The notes beneath the pieces were generated by a model. It was given only the letters and a program-made list of their open reading frames with translations, made no database searches and was not told where the DNA came from. DNA of 26,502 nt from an uncultured Prevotella sp. Lineage in GTDB: Bacteria; Bacteroidota; Bacteroidia; Bacteroidales; Bacteroidaceae. Positions 1-7,606 of the stretch are shown here, piece after piece (within the stretch, counting starts at the first letter, position 1; every line of letters begins with the position of its first letter). A program made the translations under genes and the position numbers. Location: NCBI GenBank assembly GCA_900553965.1, contig USFX01000009.1:1-26502 (forward strand). Reading direction: 5' to 3'.

Positions 1-260
1 TTCCCAAGTGGCGGGACGAATGATGCTGTTTGTATATGGCTATGAATGAGTATGTTACGAAATATGTAAATATATCATCACGATGACCCCTGATTTTTGA
101 TACGCGCATATTTGCGGAATTTGGAGGCGCGGCCGATATTTTTTGAAAAGTCCATCTTCTCGCGGGCGTAAAAACAGGATTTTAAATTACAAATCATTAA
201 CTGGGCAGCTTCTGGTTTGTATAGTGTAAGTGCAAGGACGCGAAAGCTTAACGTATGAAT

Positions 261-328
261 GCTGTAGCGGATTTGCAGTCACAGGTGTGATTGGCTTCCG
301 GACGGTCGTGACAGCAAATCCCTGCAGC
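261..328. repeat. Inverted repeat, arms of about 21 bp
   Basis: The left arm 261-282 begins GCTGTAGCGGATTTGC and the right arm 308-328 ends GCAAATCCCTGCAGC. The arms pair with a few mismatches and a 1-nt bulge around a loop of about 25 nt. No T-run follows, so it is not an ordinary intrinsic terminator. It may be a remnant of a small mobile element or an RNA structure. Confidence 0.6.
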
Positions 329-558
329 ATGTACTGCACGAGGCTGTCTACCGCACAAAAACGCACGCTCTGCCGGTTTTTGGGGACGGAATTACCGCAA
401 TAACGGACGATATCACCGATTTCCGTACGATTTTACCGGTTTTCTAAAGCCATTTTACCGTAATTTTGCTGTCATGACGCGCAACCGGCTGATTTTTTGA
501 GAACAGCGACGGACAGCTATACATATTATTATAACCCCATCTGACATAAACGACAGAC

Positions 559-594
559 ATGAAGAAAACATTATTGCTATTGACTGCCATCTGA
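559..594 (+). other. Mini-ORF MKKTLLLLTAI, signal-peptide-like
   Basis: An 11-codon frame (ATG at 559, TGA at 592-594) encodes Lys-Lys followed by a hydrophobic run, exactly how a Bacteroidetes export signal starts, and then stops. It lies 40 nt before the start of the secreted hydrolase. It could be the stump of a lost gene, an upstream ORF, or chance. Confidence 0.25.
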
Positions 595-634
595 TGCACT
601 TCAATGACATAACCCCGAACAAATAAGAACAACA

Positions 635-2353
635 ATGAGAATAAGACTGACATCGCTTTTTGTGGCACTGGCCGCATGCGTGGCGGCCGGTGCCTCCGGA
701 CGTTCCTACAACATCGTGTTCATCGGCAACAGCATCACCTACGGAGCCCTGCACGAGAACCGGGCCGAGACGGCTCCTCCGGCTGCGTGCGCCCGCTGGC
801 TGGCCGGGCAGGAGGGCGTCGGCGACATCCATTTCGAGAACTGCGGGCGCTCCGGACGCACGACATACCACTTCCTTCCCAACAAGGAAGACGTCGTCCC
901 CGCCGGTGACCGGACTTATTTCAGTGACGTCGTGAAGCGGACGACACGGCTTGTCGGAGACCATCCCGACCTGCCGCTGGTGTTCAGCATCATGCTCGGT
1001 ACGAACGACAGCGCTGAACGGCCGCGCAACCACCGCACCACGCCCGAGGACTATGTCCGCAACATGACCGTCATCATCGACTCGCTGCTCGCGCTCTGGC
1101 CCGACGCCCACGTCGTTGTTCACCGCGCCATCTACTACACTCCGGGCTTCACCACCGGGCAGGGCTCCGTCCTCGACGGCGAGAGCCTCGCCATGCTCCG
1201 CGCCTATTATGACCGCTATCCGGACATCGTCGCCCGCTACAGCAACGGTCATGTCCACATCGGAGACACGCTCGCCTACGGTTATTTCCGTGAGAACAAC
1301 GCGACTGACACCTTTCTGGAAAAGGGGCGCAACGGCGAGAGTTTCCACCTTCATCCCAACGAGAAGGGCGCCAAAGTGCTCGGACAGTATTGGGGAGAGG
1401 CCATCAGGCGGATTCTGTCCGAAGTTGAGAGCCCCCGGATTTATGTCTCCCGCTACAGTGGCGACCGGCGGGCTGCAATCAGCTACACGTTCGACGACGG
1501 GCTGTTGGAACATTTCACCGTCGTGCGCGGACAGTTGAAGAAGCACCGCTTTCCCGCCACGTTCGCCATCATAGGCAGCAAGGTCGGCCGTGACCAGAAA
1601 GGGACACCGACCATGACGTGGAGCCAGCTGAGCCAGCTGCGCGCCGACGGCCATGAAATAGCGAGCCACGGCTTTGAGCATAGGAATGTAACCAAGCTCT
1701 CCGCAGAAGAACTGCGTCACGAAGTGCAGGCGAATGACAGCATCATCGGTGACAGCGTAGGCGTATGGCCGCGCACGTTCGTCTATCCCGGCAACAGACA
1801 TAACGGCGAAACCGTCGCAGTCTGTGAGAAAGGCCGCGTTGGCAGCCGTACAAAGCAGATGAGCTTAGGAAGCAAGCGGACCGAGGAGGGATTGCGCCGA
1901 TGGGTGGACGGGCTTATCGGAAAAGGCGGGTGGGAGGTCACCATGACCCATGGTATCAGCTACGGCTACGACCATTTCAGCGACCCGGCCACGCTGTGGC
2001 GCCACTTTGACTACGTTGACTCGCTCAGGCAGAAAATTTGGGTGGCCACGCTGGCCGATGTTTCGGCCTATACCAAGGAACGGCGCGCCGTCTTCCTCGA
2101 TGTCAGAAAGCATGAAAACGGGACGACTTCAGTCACGCCGCGGCTCGGTCTGGACAAGTCCCTCTTCAACGTACCGCTGACGATGGTCGTCCGGACCGAC
2201 CGCCATGTCACGGCCACACAGGACGGCCAGAGGCTTGAAGTGAAGTCCCGCGACGGCCGTAAGCTCATTGACTTCAATCCCCACGGCGGTCCGGTAATCA
2301 TCAGCGAGGCCACAATAAAAAAAGAGACCGGGTCACACAGGAAAGGCAAATGA
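635..2353 (+). CDS. Secreted bifunctional GDSL/SGNH esterase - NodB polysaccharide deacetylase
   Basis: A 572-residue exported protein with two carbohydrate-deacylating domains. Residues 1 to about 22 form a signal sequence; L12-A-A-C15 would also fit a short lipobox, so a lipoprotein is possible. The SGNH domain (about 25-260) shows GNSIT with nucleophile Ser33, an early Gly block (GRSG), GTND (the Asn block), and a C-terminal HLHPN with the candidate catalytic His at 238 or 240. The NodB domain (about 280-470) has TFDD at 285-288 and HEIASHGFEH, giving the Asp and His345/His349 metal-binding set, plus FVYPG. A beta-rich tail of about 90 residues follows. By family knowledge both domains remove acyl, usually acetyl, groups from polysaccharides; the actual substrate is not visible. 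It stands alone, with no SusC/D neighbours in the window. Confidence 0.88.
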   Translation: MRIRLTSLFVALAACVAAGASGRSYNIVFIGNSITYGALHENRAETAPPAACARWLAGQEGVGDIHFENCGRSGRTTYHFLPNKEDVVPAGDRTYFSDVVKRTTRLVGDHPDLPLVFSIMLGTNDSAERPRNHRTTPEDYVRNMTVIIDSLLALWPDAHVVVHRAIYYTPGFTTGQGSVLDGESLAMLRAYYDRYPDIVARYSNGHVHIGDTLAYGYFRENNATDTFLEKGRNGESFHLHPNEKGAKVLGQYWGEAIRRILSEVESPRIYVSRYSGDRRAAISYTFDDGLLEHFTVVRGQLKKHRFPATFAIIGSKVGRDQKGTPTMTWSQLSQLRADGHEIASHGFEHRNVTKLSAEELRHEVQANDSIIGDSVGVWPRTFVYPGNRHNGETVAVCEKGRVGSRTKQMSLGSKRTEEGLRRWVDGLIGKGGWEVTMTHGISYGYDHFSDPATLWRHFDYVDSLRQKIWVATLADVSAYTKERRAVFLDVRKHENGTTSVTPRLGLDKSLFNVPLTMVVRTDRHVTATQDGQRLEVKSRDGRKLIDFNPHGGPVIISEATIKKETGSHRKGK

Positions 2354-2405
2354 ACTTCATTTGCCGGTCAAGGCAGGCTGGCTAATACAAAAGGATAGTC
2401 AATAG

Positions 2406-2455
2406 AAACGTAAAGACCGGTCTGTCCAAACGTAAAGACCGGGTCTGTTGAAACG
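2406..2455. repeat. Two tandem 22/23-bp repeats plus partial third
   Basis: AAACGTAAAGACCGG is followed by TCTGTCC (2406-2427), then nearly the same unit at 2428-2450, then AAACG at 2451. Each unit carries a GACCGGTC-like palindrome. It sits between the deacetylase gene and the terminator of the RNA genes. Function unknown. Confidence 0.6.
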
Positions 2456-2493
2456 AAAAAGGTCCGGAAATCGAGAATGATATCCGGACCTTT
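2456..2493 (-). terminator. Intrinsic terminator of the ffs/tRNA-Thr unit
   Basis: The stem AGGTCCGGA pairs with TCCGGACCT (arms about 2459-2467 and 2483-2492). On the minus strand it is followed by five Ts (plus-strand A-run 2456-2460). It lies just past the 3' end of the tRNA gene. T-rich sequence on the other side means it may also stop plus-strand transcription from the deacetylase gene. Confidence 0.75.
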
Positions 2494-2506
2494 ATCTTCT
2501 TTTTCG

Positions 2507-2580
2507 AGCCTCTTGTCGGATTCGAACCAACGACCCCGAGATTACAAATCACGTGCTCTGGCCAACTGAGCTAAAGAGGC
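2507..2580 (-). tRNA. tRNA-Thr (anticodon UGU)
   Basis: The minus strand folds into a full cloverleaf. The acceptor GCCTCTT pairs with AAGAGGC. The D-arm contains GCTC/GAGC with AGTTGG. The anticodon arm CGTGA-TTTGTAA-TCTCG has one T-T mismatch and anticodon TGT. The T-arm is GTTGG-TTCGAAT-CCGAC. CCA is not encoded, and the discriminator base is T. It begins 5 nt after the SRP RNA gene and has no promoter of its own, so the two are very likely processed from one transcript. Confidence 0.95.
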
Positions 2581-2585
2581 GGGGT

Positions 2586-2681
2586 GGGCAAGCTACTTGC
2601 ATCGCGCCGCTACAACCAACTACCTTTGCTACGTTCCCGTCCTGGAGGATTCGAAGGGAGCTGGCCGTGCAAGACTTGCCC
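2586..2681 (-). ncRNA. ffs: Signal recognition particle RNA, bacterial small type (4.5S-like)
   Basis: The minus strand gives an RNA of about 96 nt whose ends pair (GGGCAAG with CTTGCCC, then CTTGCA with TGCAAG). Its apical hairpin carries the diagnostic SRP domain IV: CAGG on the 5' side, a GGAA tetraloop closed by ACG/CGT, and AGCA on the 3' side, matching the Ffh-binding symmetric and asymmetric loops. The RNA joins Ffh to target nascent membrane proteins to the FtsY/Sec system. The assignment rests on these motifs and the long rod-like fold; exact mature ends are approximate. Confidence 0.87.
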
Positions 2682-2697
2682 GTCTTTTAAGCGGTTG

Positions 2698-2705
2698 CAA
2701 AGGTA
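2698..2705 (-). promoter_or_regulatory. Bacteroidetes -7 element TACCTTTG for ffs/tRNA-Thr
   Basis: Read on the minus strand the sequence is TACCTTTG, matching the TAnnTTTG consensus, and it lies 16 nt before the SRP RNA 5' end. A clear -33 TTTG is not obvious. Confidence 0.7.
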
Positions 2706-2863
2706 GGCAAATTAATTCAGAAAAAGGTATTATCGGCAGCCAAACGTTTGGTTTTTAACTTATTTTCAATATTCCTATAATCTTTACATAAGCCAGCGAA
2801 GTTAAAATGACTGATAAAGCATAATTTAAGAATTGCGCCTTGCTGATTATGGATTTTATTTCG

Positions 2864-2871
2864 TATTTTTG
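2864..2871 (+). promoter_or_regulatory. Promoter -7 element TATTTTTG upstream of the DUF4199 gene
   Basis: TATTTTTG followed by CA fits the Bacteroidetes -7 consensus. A TTG at 2840-2842 lies 21 nt upstream, in the -33 position. Transcription would start near 2878, giving a leader of about 30 nt before the ATG at 2907. This is the likely promoter for the DUF4199-glycosyltransferase unit. Confidence 0.72.
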
Positions 2872-2906
2872 CACGGAAATAACCCTAAAAGGATACGACA
2901 AACGTC

Positions 2907-3440
2907 ATGACTCCGGACGAATACAGACAACTGAAAGCCTTTGCGCGCGTTGACGGTGCGCTGCTGGCGGTGATGTGGACGGCCAGCTTTGCCTGCTGCA
3001 TCAGCGGACTGACAGCCCCGCTGTTCTCACTCTGCGGCATCTTGCTTGCCGTGGGTTCACCGTTGTTTGCAGCCCGGCGCCTTTTCAAGTTCCGCGACAG
3101 TGTCCGTGATGGCGTCATCTCATTCCGTCGCGGCTACGCCTACAGCGTTCTGATATTTTTCTACGCAGCCATCCTTTTTGCCTTGGCCCAGCTCATCTAC
3201 TTCCAGTTCATCGACCAAGGCTATATCGTGAGCCGTATGACCATGATGCTAAACGATGAGGTGAACCTCAAGGCTATGGAAGCATACGGCATGACAGAGA
3301 CATTCCGTCAGGCCTTGGCGCAGATGTCACAGACGCGTCCCATTGACTATGCCCTCAGCTATCTTTCCATCAATATCTTCATCGGTTTCATTCTCGGACT
3401 GCCAATCGCTGCGGTTGCCAGGCGCAGCGTGCGTGCGTGA
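2907..3440 (+). CDS. DUF4199-family integral membrane protein
   Basis: A 177-residue protein with four predicted membrane segments at about 20-38 and 40-58 (a hairpin), 80-100, and 150-172. The soluble part between segments three and four is acidic and rich in Met. Overall pattern, length, and position directly before a polyprenyl-phosphate-type glycosyltransferase match the DUF4199 family, common in Bacteroidetes and without a known biochemical function. The start follows a good -7 promoter by about 35 nt. The gap to the next gene is 141 nt, so co-transcription is plausible. Family call is from memory of the pattern, not a search. Confidence 0.75.
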   Translation: MTPDEYRQLKAFARVDGALLAVMWTASFACCISGLTAPLFSLCGILLAVGSPLFAARRLFKFRDSVRDGVISFRRGYAYSVLIFFYAAILFALAQLIYFQFIDQGYIVSRMTMMLNDEVNLKAMEAYGMTETFRQALAQMSQTRPIDYALSYLSINIFIGFILGLPIAAVARRSVRA

Positions 3441-3581
3441 TCCGGGGCGGAGGCACCGCCGGAGACAGACGGAAACGGCATGCTCCTGCCGCAAAGGAAA
3501 AGAGAAGAAAAACGACGGCGCAGGGGGAGGGATAAAGAGACATAAACGATATAAAAAACAGAATCATAAACAATCAGCCAG

Positions 3582-4532
3582 ATGGACATTTCAGTAGTAA
3601 TACCATTATATAATGAGGACGAATCGCTGCCCGAACTCCACGCCTGGATAGAGCGCGTGATGGACGAGAACGGCTTCACATACGAGATAATATTCGTCAA
3701 CGACGGCTCTACGGACCGTTCGTGGGAAGTCATCGAAGAGCTTTGCCGAAAGTCGCCGTGCGTCCACGGCATCAAGTTCCGCCGCAACTACGGCAAGAGC
3801 CCCGCCCTCTACTGCGGTTTCGAGCAGGCCCAGGGTGACGTTGTCATCACCATGGACGCTGACCTTCAGGACTCCCCCGACGAGATTCCCGGCCTCTACC
3901 GCATGATAAAGGACGAGGGCTACGACCTTGTTTCGGGTTATAAGCAGAAGCGCTACGACCCGCTGTCGAAGACCATTCCGACGAAACTCTTCAACGCCAC
4001 GGCACGAAAAATAAGCGGAATCAAGAACCTCCACGACTTCAACTGCGGACTGAAAGCCTATCGTAAGGCCGTCGTCAAGAACATAGAGGTCTACGGCGAG
4101 ATGCACCGCTACATCCCGTATCTGGCCAAGAACGCCGGTTTCACCAGGATAGGGGAGAAAGTCGTCCAGCATCAGGCCCGCAAGTACGGAACATCGAAGT
4201 TTGGTCTCAACCGCTTCTTCAACGGCTATCTCGACCTCATCACGCTGTGGTTTCTCGGCGGTTTCGGCCGTAAGCCCATGCACGTGTTCGGCTTCCTCGG
4301 CTCAATCATGTTCCTTATCGGCCTCATTTCGGCTTTCATTATCGGTGTGGACAAACTCTACGCCCTTGCCAACGGCGTCCCCCAGCGTCTCGTCACCGAC
4401 TCGCCCTATTTCTATATTTCGCTGACTATGATGATCATCGGGACCCAGCTGTTCCTCACGGGCTTTGTCGGCGACCTTGTCAGCCGCACGTCCAACGGGC
4501 GCAATGACTATCAGATAGAGGAAAAGCTATGA
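3582..4532 (+). CDS. Family 2 glycosyltransferase, GtrB/DPM1-like, membrane anchored
   Basis: A 316-residue GT-A fold enzyme. The nucleotide-sugar site is visible as VVIPLYNE (5-12), FVNDGSTD (38-45), and the metal-binding DAD at 92-94 within DADLQDSPDEIP. Two C-terminal membrane helices (about 235-258 and 275-298) are typical of enzymes that move a sugar from a nucleotide donor to a polyprenyl phosphate on the cytoplasmic face, as do GtrB, ArnC and dolichol-phosphate mannosyltransferase. Donor sugar and acceptor cannot be read from sequence. Length is normal for the subfamily. It is followed after 18 nt by the DUF6452 lipoprotein gene, suggesting an operon. Confidence 0.88.
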   Translation: MDISVVIPLYNEDESLPELHAWIERVMDENGFTYEIIFVNDGSTDRSWEVIEELCRKSPCVHGIKFRRNYGKSPALYCGFEQAQGDVVITMDADLQDSPDEIPGLYRMIKDEGYDLVSGYKQKRYDPLSKTIPTKLFNATARKISGIKNLHDFNCGLKAYRKAVVKNIEVYGEMHRYIPYLAKNAGFTRIGEKVVQHQARKYGTSKFGLNRFFNGYLDLITLWFLGGFGRKPMHVFGFLGSIMFLIGLISAFIIGVDKLYALANGVPQRLVTDSPYFYISLTMMIIGTQLFLTGFVGDLVSRTSNGRNDYQIEEKL

Positions 4533-4550
4533 TTAGATAGAGGAGAAGTT

Positions 4551-5111
4551 ATGACATCATCCCCGCAGAGACATCCCCGCCGGCCGTCGCGCCGTCAGCT
4601 GAAGACAACGCTCGCGCGTCTGCTTTTCGCCCTTCTTCCCGTCACGGCAGCCGTCACGGCAGTCCTGACCGTGGCCTGTTCGTCGATAGACTGTCCTGTT
4701 CAGAACGCCGTCTACACCGTATATAATATCTACGGCAGTGACGGGACGCCGATCACGCTGGGCGACACGCTCACCGTCACGACCACATGCAGCGACGGCA
4801 ATGACAGCGTTCTGCTCAACAGGCTCACCGGCGCCTCGACCTTCAACCTCCCCATCAGCTACAATGCGCCCGAGGACACGCTCATCTTCTACGTCAGCGG
4901 GGAAGGGTGGGAGATCTCCGACAGTGTCCTCATCGCAAAGGACAACTATCCGCATTTCGAATCCGTGGACTGCAACATCTCCTTTTTCCACAATATCAAG
5001 GGTGTGAGATGGACCCGCAACATCATTGACTCCATCGCCGTCAACAATCAAATGGTGAATTATGACCTGTCAAAAGAACATTTCCACATATATTTCAGGA
5101 CTCGCCGTTAG
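4551..5111 (+). CDS. DUF6452-family putative lipoprotein
   Basis: A 186-residue exported protein. The n-region is unusually long and basic (RHPRRPSRRQLK) before a hydrophobic stretch 21-41 ending in TVAC; Cys43 is the likely lipidated residue although the -3 residue (Thr) is not ideal. The mature part starts SSIDCPVQN, with a second Cys at 48, and is a beta-rich domain ending in a YFRTRR-like basic tail. The opening SSIDCP and the pairing with a DUF6048 gene support DUF6452, a Bacteroidetes family of unknown function. The next gene starts inside it, 50 nt before its end, in another frame: translational coupling and a shared job at the outer membrane are likely. Confidence 0.72.
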   Translation: MTSSPQRHPRRPSRRQLKTTLARLLFALLPVTAAVTAVLTVACSSIDCPVQNAVYTVYNIYGSDGTPITLGDTLTVTTTCSDGNDSVLLNRLTGASTFNLPISYNAPEDTLIFYVSGEGWEISDSVLIAKDNYPHFESVDCNISFFHNIKGVRWTRNIIDSIAVNNQMVNYDLSKEHFHIYFRTRR

Positions 5112-5754
5112 TCTGCTGCTGCTCTTCGCATCGGCTCCGGCGTCGCGTGCCCAGAACCGGCTCTTCTCCATTGAGAAAGACTCTGTGCCGCTGTTCAACG
5201 GCTTCGCGCTGTCTTTCGACCTCGTCGGTCCCGTCATGCAGGCCATGGGCGACTACGGCGACTATGAGGCCGCGCTGCGCATAAACCTCCACGACCAGTA
5301 TTTCCCCATCTTCGAGCTGGGCTACGGACGGGCCGACAGGGCCGACGAGGTGACGGGAATACACTATAAGACTGGTGCGCCGTTCTTCCGCATCGGCTGC
5401 GACCTCAACCTCCTGCGCAACAAGCACGCCCCCAACCGGCTTTACGGAGGCATACGTTACGCCTTCACAACATATAACGTCGACATCGCCCGCCCCGGCG
5501 TCATCGACCCCGTATGGGGCAACGACGCGTCGTTCTCAATCGACGGCGACGGCTGTAACCAGCACTGGATGGAGGTGGTCTTCGGGCTTGACGCCAAGGT
5601 ATGGGGCCCGTTGCACATGGGGTGGGTCTTCCGCTACAAGCGGCGCATAGTCCACAAGGACACGAGCATCGGCAACACGTGGTATGTTCCGGGTTTCGGT
5701 ATTTACGGCGACACCCGCCTCGGAGCGACATTCAATGTCATCGTCGACATCTGA
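5062..5754 (+). CDS. DUF6048-family outer-membrane beta-barrel protein
   Basis: A 230-residue protein with a signal peptide of about 30 residues ending ASRAQN (cleavage after Ala). The remainder alternates aromatic/hydrophobic and polar residues (FALSFDLVGPV, YEAALRINLHDQYFPIFELGYG, LYGGIRYAFT, HMGWVFRYKRRI) and ends near a strand pattern, as expected for a small outer-membrane barrel. Pattern and pairing fit DUF6048. The start at 5062 lies 50 nt inside the lipoprotein gene; the signal peptide begins there, so this start is well supported. By inference the lipoprotein and barrel act together; no function is established. Confidence 0.75.
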   Translation: MTCQKNISTYISGLAVSLLLLFASAPASRAQNRLFSIEKDSVPLFNGFALSFDLVGPVMQAMGDYGDYEAALRINLHDQYFPIFELGYGRADRADEVTGIHYKTGAPFFRIGCDLNLLRNKHAPNRLYGGIRYAFTTYNVDIARPGVIDPVWGNDASFSIDGDGCNQHWMEVVFGLDAKVWGPLHMGWVFRYKRRIVHKDTSIGNTWYVPGFGIYGDTRLGATFNVIVDI

Positions 5755-5821
5755 GAGTTTCAGGTCAGAGATCAGAGTGATGAGTGAAGAGGTATGAAAT
5801 GACGTCTCATGCCGCAGGTCT

Positions 5822-5852
5822 CTCCCCCTCGGGGAGCCGGAGGGGCCCTCAT
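5822..5852. repeat. GC-rich palindrome in the DUF6048-apbE gap
   Basis: CTCCCCCTCGGGGAG (5822-5836) is a 6-bp stem with a 3-nt loop, followed by CCGGAGGGGCC, which can also pair with the left arm. No T-run follows. It resembles the ends of the GC-rich repeats seen later in the window and may be a degenerate copy or a transcript-stabilising hairpin. Confidence 0.45.
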
Positions 5853-5877
5853 CAGTTATCAAACAACACCAGCAATC

Positions 5878-6894
5878 ATGAACAGCAAACTAAAGAAATG
5901 GCAGATTGCGTTTCTCATTCTCCTAATTGCCGGCACAGTCATCATCGTCCGGCAACATCGTGACACGCCATACCGCAACGACAAGGGTTTCATTTTCGGA
6001 ACCGTCTATAACATCACCTACCAGCATGACCGCGACCTTCATGCCCTCATCATCGAGGAGCTTCAGAAGGTCGACGGCTCGCTGTCGCCCTTCAACAAGT
6101 CTTCCGTCATCTCCGCCGTAAACCGCAATGAGGCCGTCACCGTTGACGTCATGTTCACCGACGTGTTCACAAAGGCCATGACCGTCTCCCGCGAGACCGG
6201 CGGTGCATTCGATATAACCGTCGCCCCGCTGGTCAATCTCTGGGGCTTCGGCTTCCGCAGCGGCGAGACTCCGACTGACCGTGCCGTCGACAGTCTGCGC
6301 CGGCTGACGGGTTTCGGCAAGGTACGGCTGGCTGACGGACGCGTCGTGAAGGACGACCCGCGCGTCATGCTTGACTGCAGTGCCATTGCCAAAGGCTACG
6401 GATGTGACGCCGTGGCCCGTCTGCTGCGCCGTCACGGCGTGGAGAACTTCATGGTCGAAATCGGCGGCGAGGTCGTCGTGAGCGGCATCAGCGGCCGGCG
6501 TCAGCCGTGGAGGATCGGGGTCAACAAGCCCGTGGAGGACTCGCTGAACACCGCCGGCGAGCTTCAGGCGACTCTGAGCCTCACCGACCGGGCCATGGCC
6601 ACGAGCGGCAACTACCGCAATTTCTACTATAAGAATGGCCGGCGATATGCCCACACGATTGACCCGCGCACGGGACGCCCTGTCCAGCACAGCCTTTTGT
6701 CGGCCACGGTGCTGGCCGCCGACTGTGCCACGGCCGATGCCTATGCCACGGCTTTCATGGTCATGGGCATGGACGAGGCCCGCCGTGTGCTCGACCGTCA
6801 CCGCGAGCTGGCGGCCTGCTTCATCTATTCCGACGACAAGGGTGGCTTCGCCGTATGGCACTCGCCCGCTCTTGACCCGTACATAAACCGCTGA
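5878..6894 (+). CDS. apbE: FAD:protein FMN transferase, ApbE family, membrane anchored
   Basis: ApbE enzymes move FMN from FAD onto a Thr or Ser of target proteins such as the NqrB/NqrC and RnfG/RnfD subunits; Bacteroidales Na+-pumping NADH dehydrogenase depends on this. The chosen ATG (5878) starts MNSKLKKWQIAFLILL, one anchor helix, giving 338 residues; an in-frame upstream start at 5809 would only add repeat-derived residues. Family motifs seen: FGTVYNITY, GGAFDITVAPLVNLWGFG, LDCSAIAKGYGCD, MVEIGGEVVVSG, ATSGNYRNFY, HTIDPRTGRP, and ADAYATAFMVMG (Mg-binding Asp/Thr region). A transmembrane anchor replaces the usual lipoprotein signal. The gene ends 8 nt before the regulator gene. Confidence 0.92.
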   Translation: MNSKLKKWQIAFLILLIAGTVIIVRQHRDTPYRNDKGFIFGTVYNITYQHDRDLHALIIEELQKVDGSLSPFNKSSVISAVNRNEAVTVDVMFTDVFTKAMTVSRETGGAFDITVAPLVNLWGFGFRSGETPTDRAVDSLRRLTGFGKVRLADGRVVKDDPRVMLDCSAIAKGYGCDAVARLLRRHGVENFMVEIGGEVVVSGISGRRQPWRIGVNKPVEDSLNTAGELQATLSLTDRAMATSGNYRNFYYKNGRRYAHTIDPRTGRPVQHSLLSATVLAADCATADAYATAFMVMGMDEARRVLDRHRELAACFIYSDDKGGFAVWHSPALDPYINR

Positions 6895-6902
6895 GAAAAA
6901 CG

Positions 6903-7598
6903 ATGGCACGTTCGCTCCAACTCTACGACAAGCTGCTCCAGTTCACCCTCTTTCAGGGCATCAGTCACGGCGACCTCATGCAGATGGTGGCCCACACGAA
7001 GCTCGGCTTCCTCAAGCTGCCGCCCGGCAAACGCCTCTTCCGCAACGGTGACCGCTGCGACCGCCTCTACTTTCTCGTCAACGGACGGCTCCGCGCCGAG
7101 ACTGTGGCTGATGACGGGACCTATTCCGTGACGGAAGAGCTCGACGCTCCGTTTGTCATCCAACCCGAACGTCTCTTCGGTTTTGAACAGCGTTTCCATG
7201 GAACGATGCGCACGGTGACGGATGTCAACTTCATCACCATCGACAAGCGCGAGGTGACCAATCTTTCCGACACCATCATCATCTTCCGCCTCAATCTCCT
7301 CAACATCCTCGCCGCTCAGCTTCAGCAGCTCCGCCGTCTCCCATGGTCCGACGGCCCCGACGGCCTCCGCGGCCACATCGCCCGTTTCGTCGCTTCCCAC
7401 TGCCAGTCTCCGACCGGTCCCAAGACGGTCCATATTCTCATGGAGAGGCTTGGGCATGAACTGAACGCAAGTCGTCTAGAGGTCTCACGCGCCCTCAACT
7501 CCATGCAGGACGACGGTCTCATCGCCCTTGCCCGCGGCCGCTTCACGGTTCCGGCGCTGGAGAGGCTCGTTGAGTGTGTCTCGAAGAAAGTAGATTGA
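6903..7598 (+). CDS. Crp/Fnr-family transcriptional regulator
   Basis: A 231-residue protein with an N-terminal cyclic-nucleotide-type sensor barrel (about 15-130; LPPGKRLFRNGDRCDRLYFLVNGRL is the typical core), a dimer helix around 135-155, and a C-terminal winged helix (about 165-225) with the recognition region HELNASRLEVSRALNSMQ. The sensor lacks the Fnr iron-sulfur Cys set and I see no clear cAMP-binding RE/TS signature, so the effector is unknown. It follows apbE by 8 nt and is probably co-transcribed with it. A repeat element starts 8 nt after the stop codon. Confidence 0.88.
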   Translation: MARSLQLYDKLLQFTLFQGISHGDLMQMVAHTKLGFLKLPPGKRLFRNGDRCDRLYFLVNGRLRAETVADDGTYSVTEELDAPFVIQPERLFGFEQRFHGTMRTVTDVNFITIDKREVTNLSDTIIIFRLNLLNILAAQLQQLRRLPWSDGPDGLRGHIARFVASHCQSPTGPKTVHILMERLGHELNASRLEVSRALNSMQDDGLIALARGRFTVPALERLVECVSKKVD

Positions 7599-7606
7599 TT
7601 TTTGGA

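Larger units (their letters stand above)
1..634. other. Non-coding stretch upstream of the GDSL/deacetylase gene
   Basis: I see no convincing gene here. Open frames are short and the minus-strand frame that runs through it continues as a shadow of the downstream gene. It holds a long inverted repeat (261-328) and a mini-ORF at 559-594 that reads like a truncated signal peptide. Composition is more AT-rich than the flanking genes. No clear TAnnTTTG promoter was found close to the gene start at 635. Confidence 0.6.

Noticed and set aside
455..1801. 448-codon open frame on the minus strand
   Set aside because: It lies antisense to the esterase/deacetylase gene, shows no recognisable domain, and arises from GC-rich codon bias in the real gene.
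5923..6909. 328-codon minus-strand frame across apbE
   Set aside because: Shadow of a clear ApbE gene; translation is His/Val/Gly-rich without motifs.
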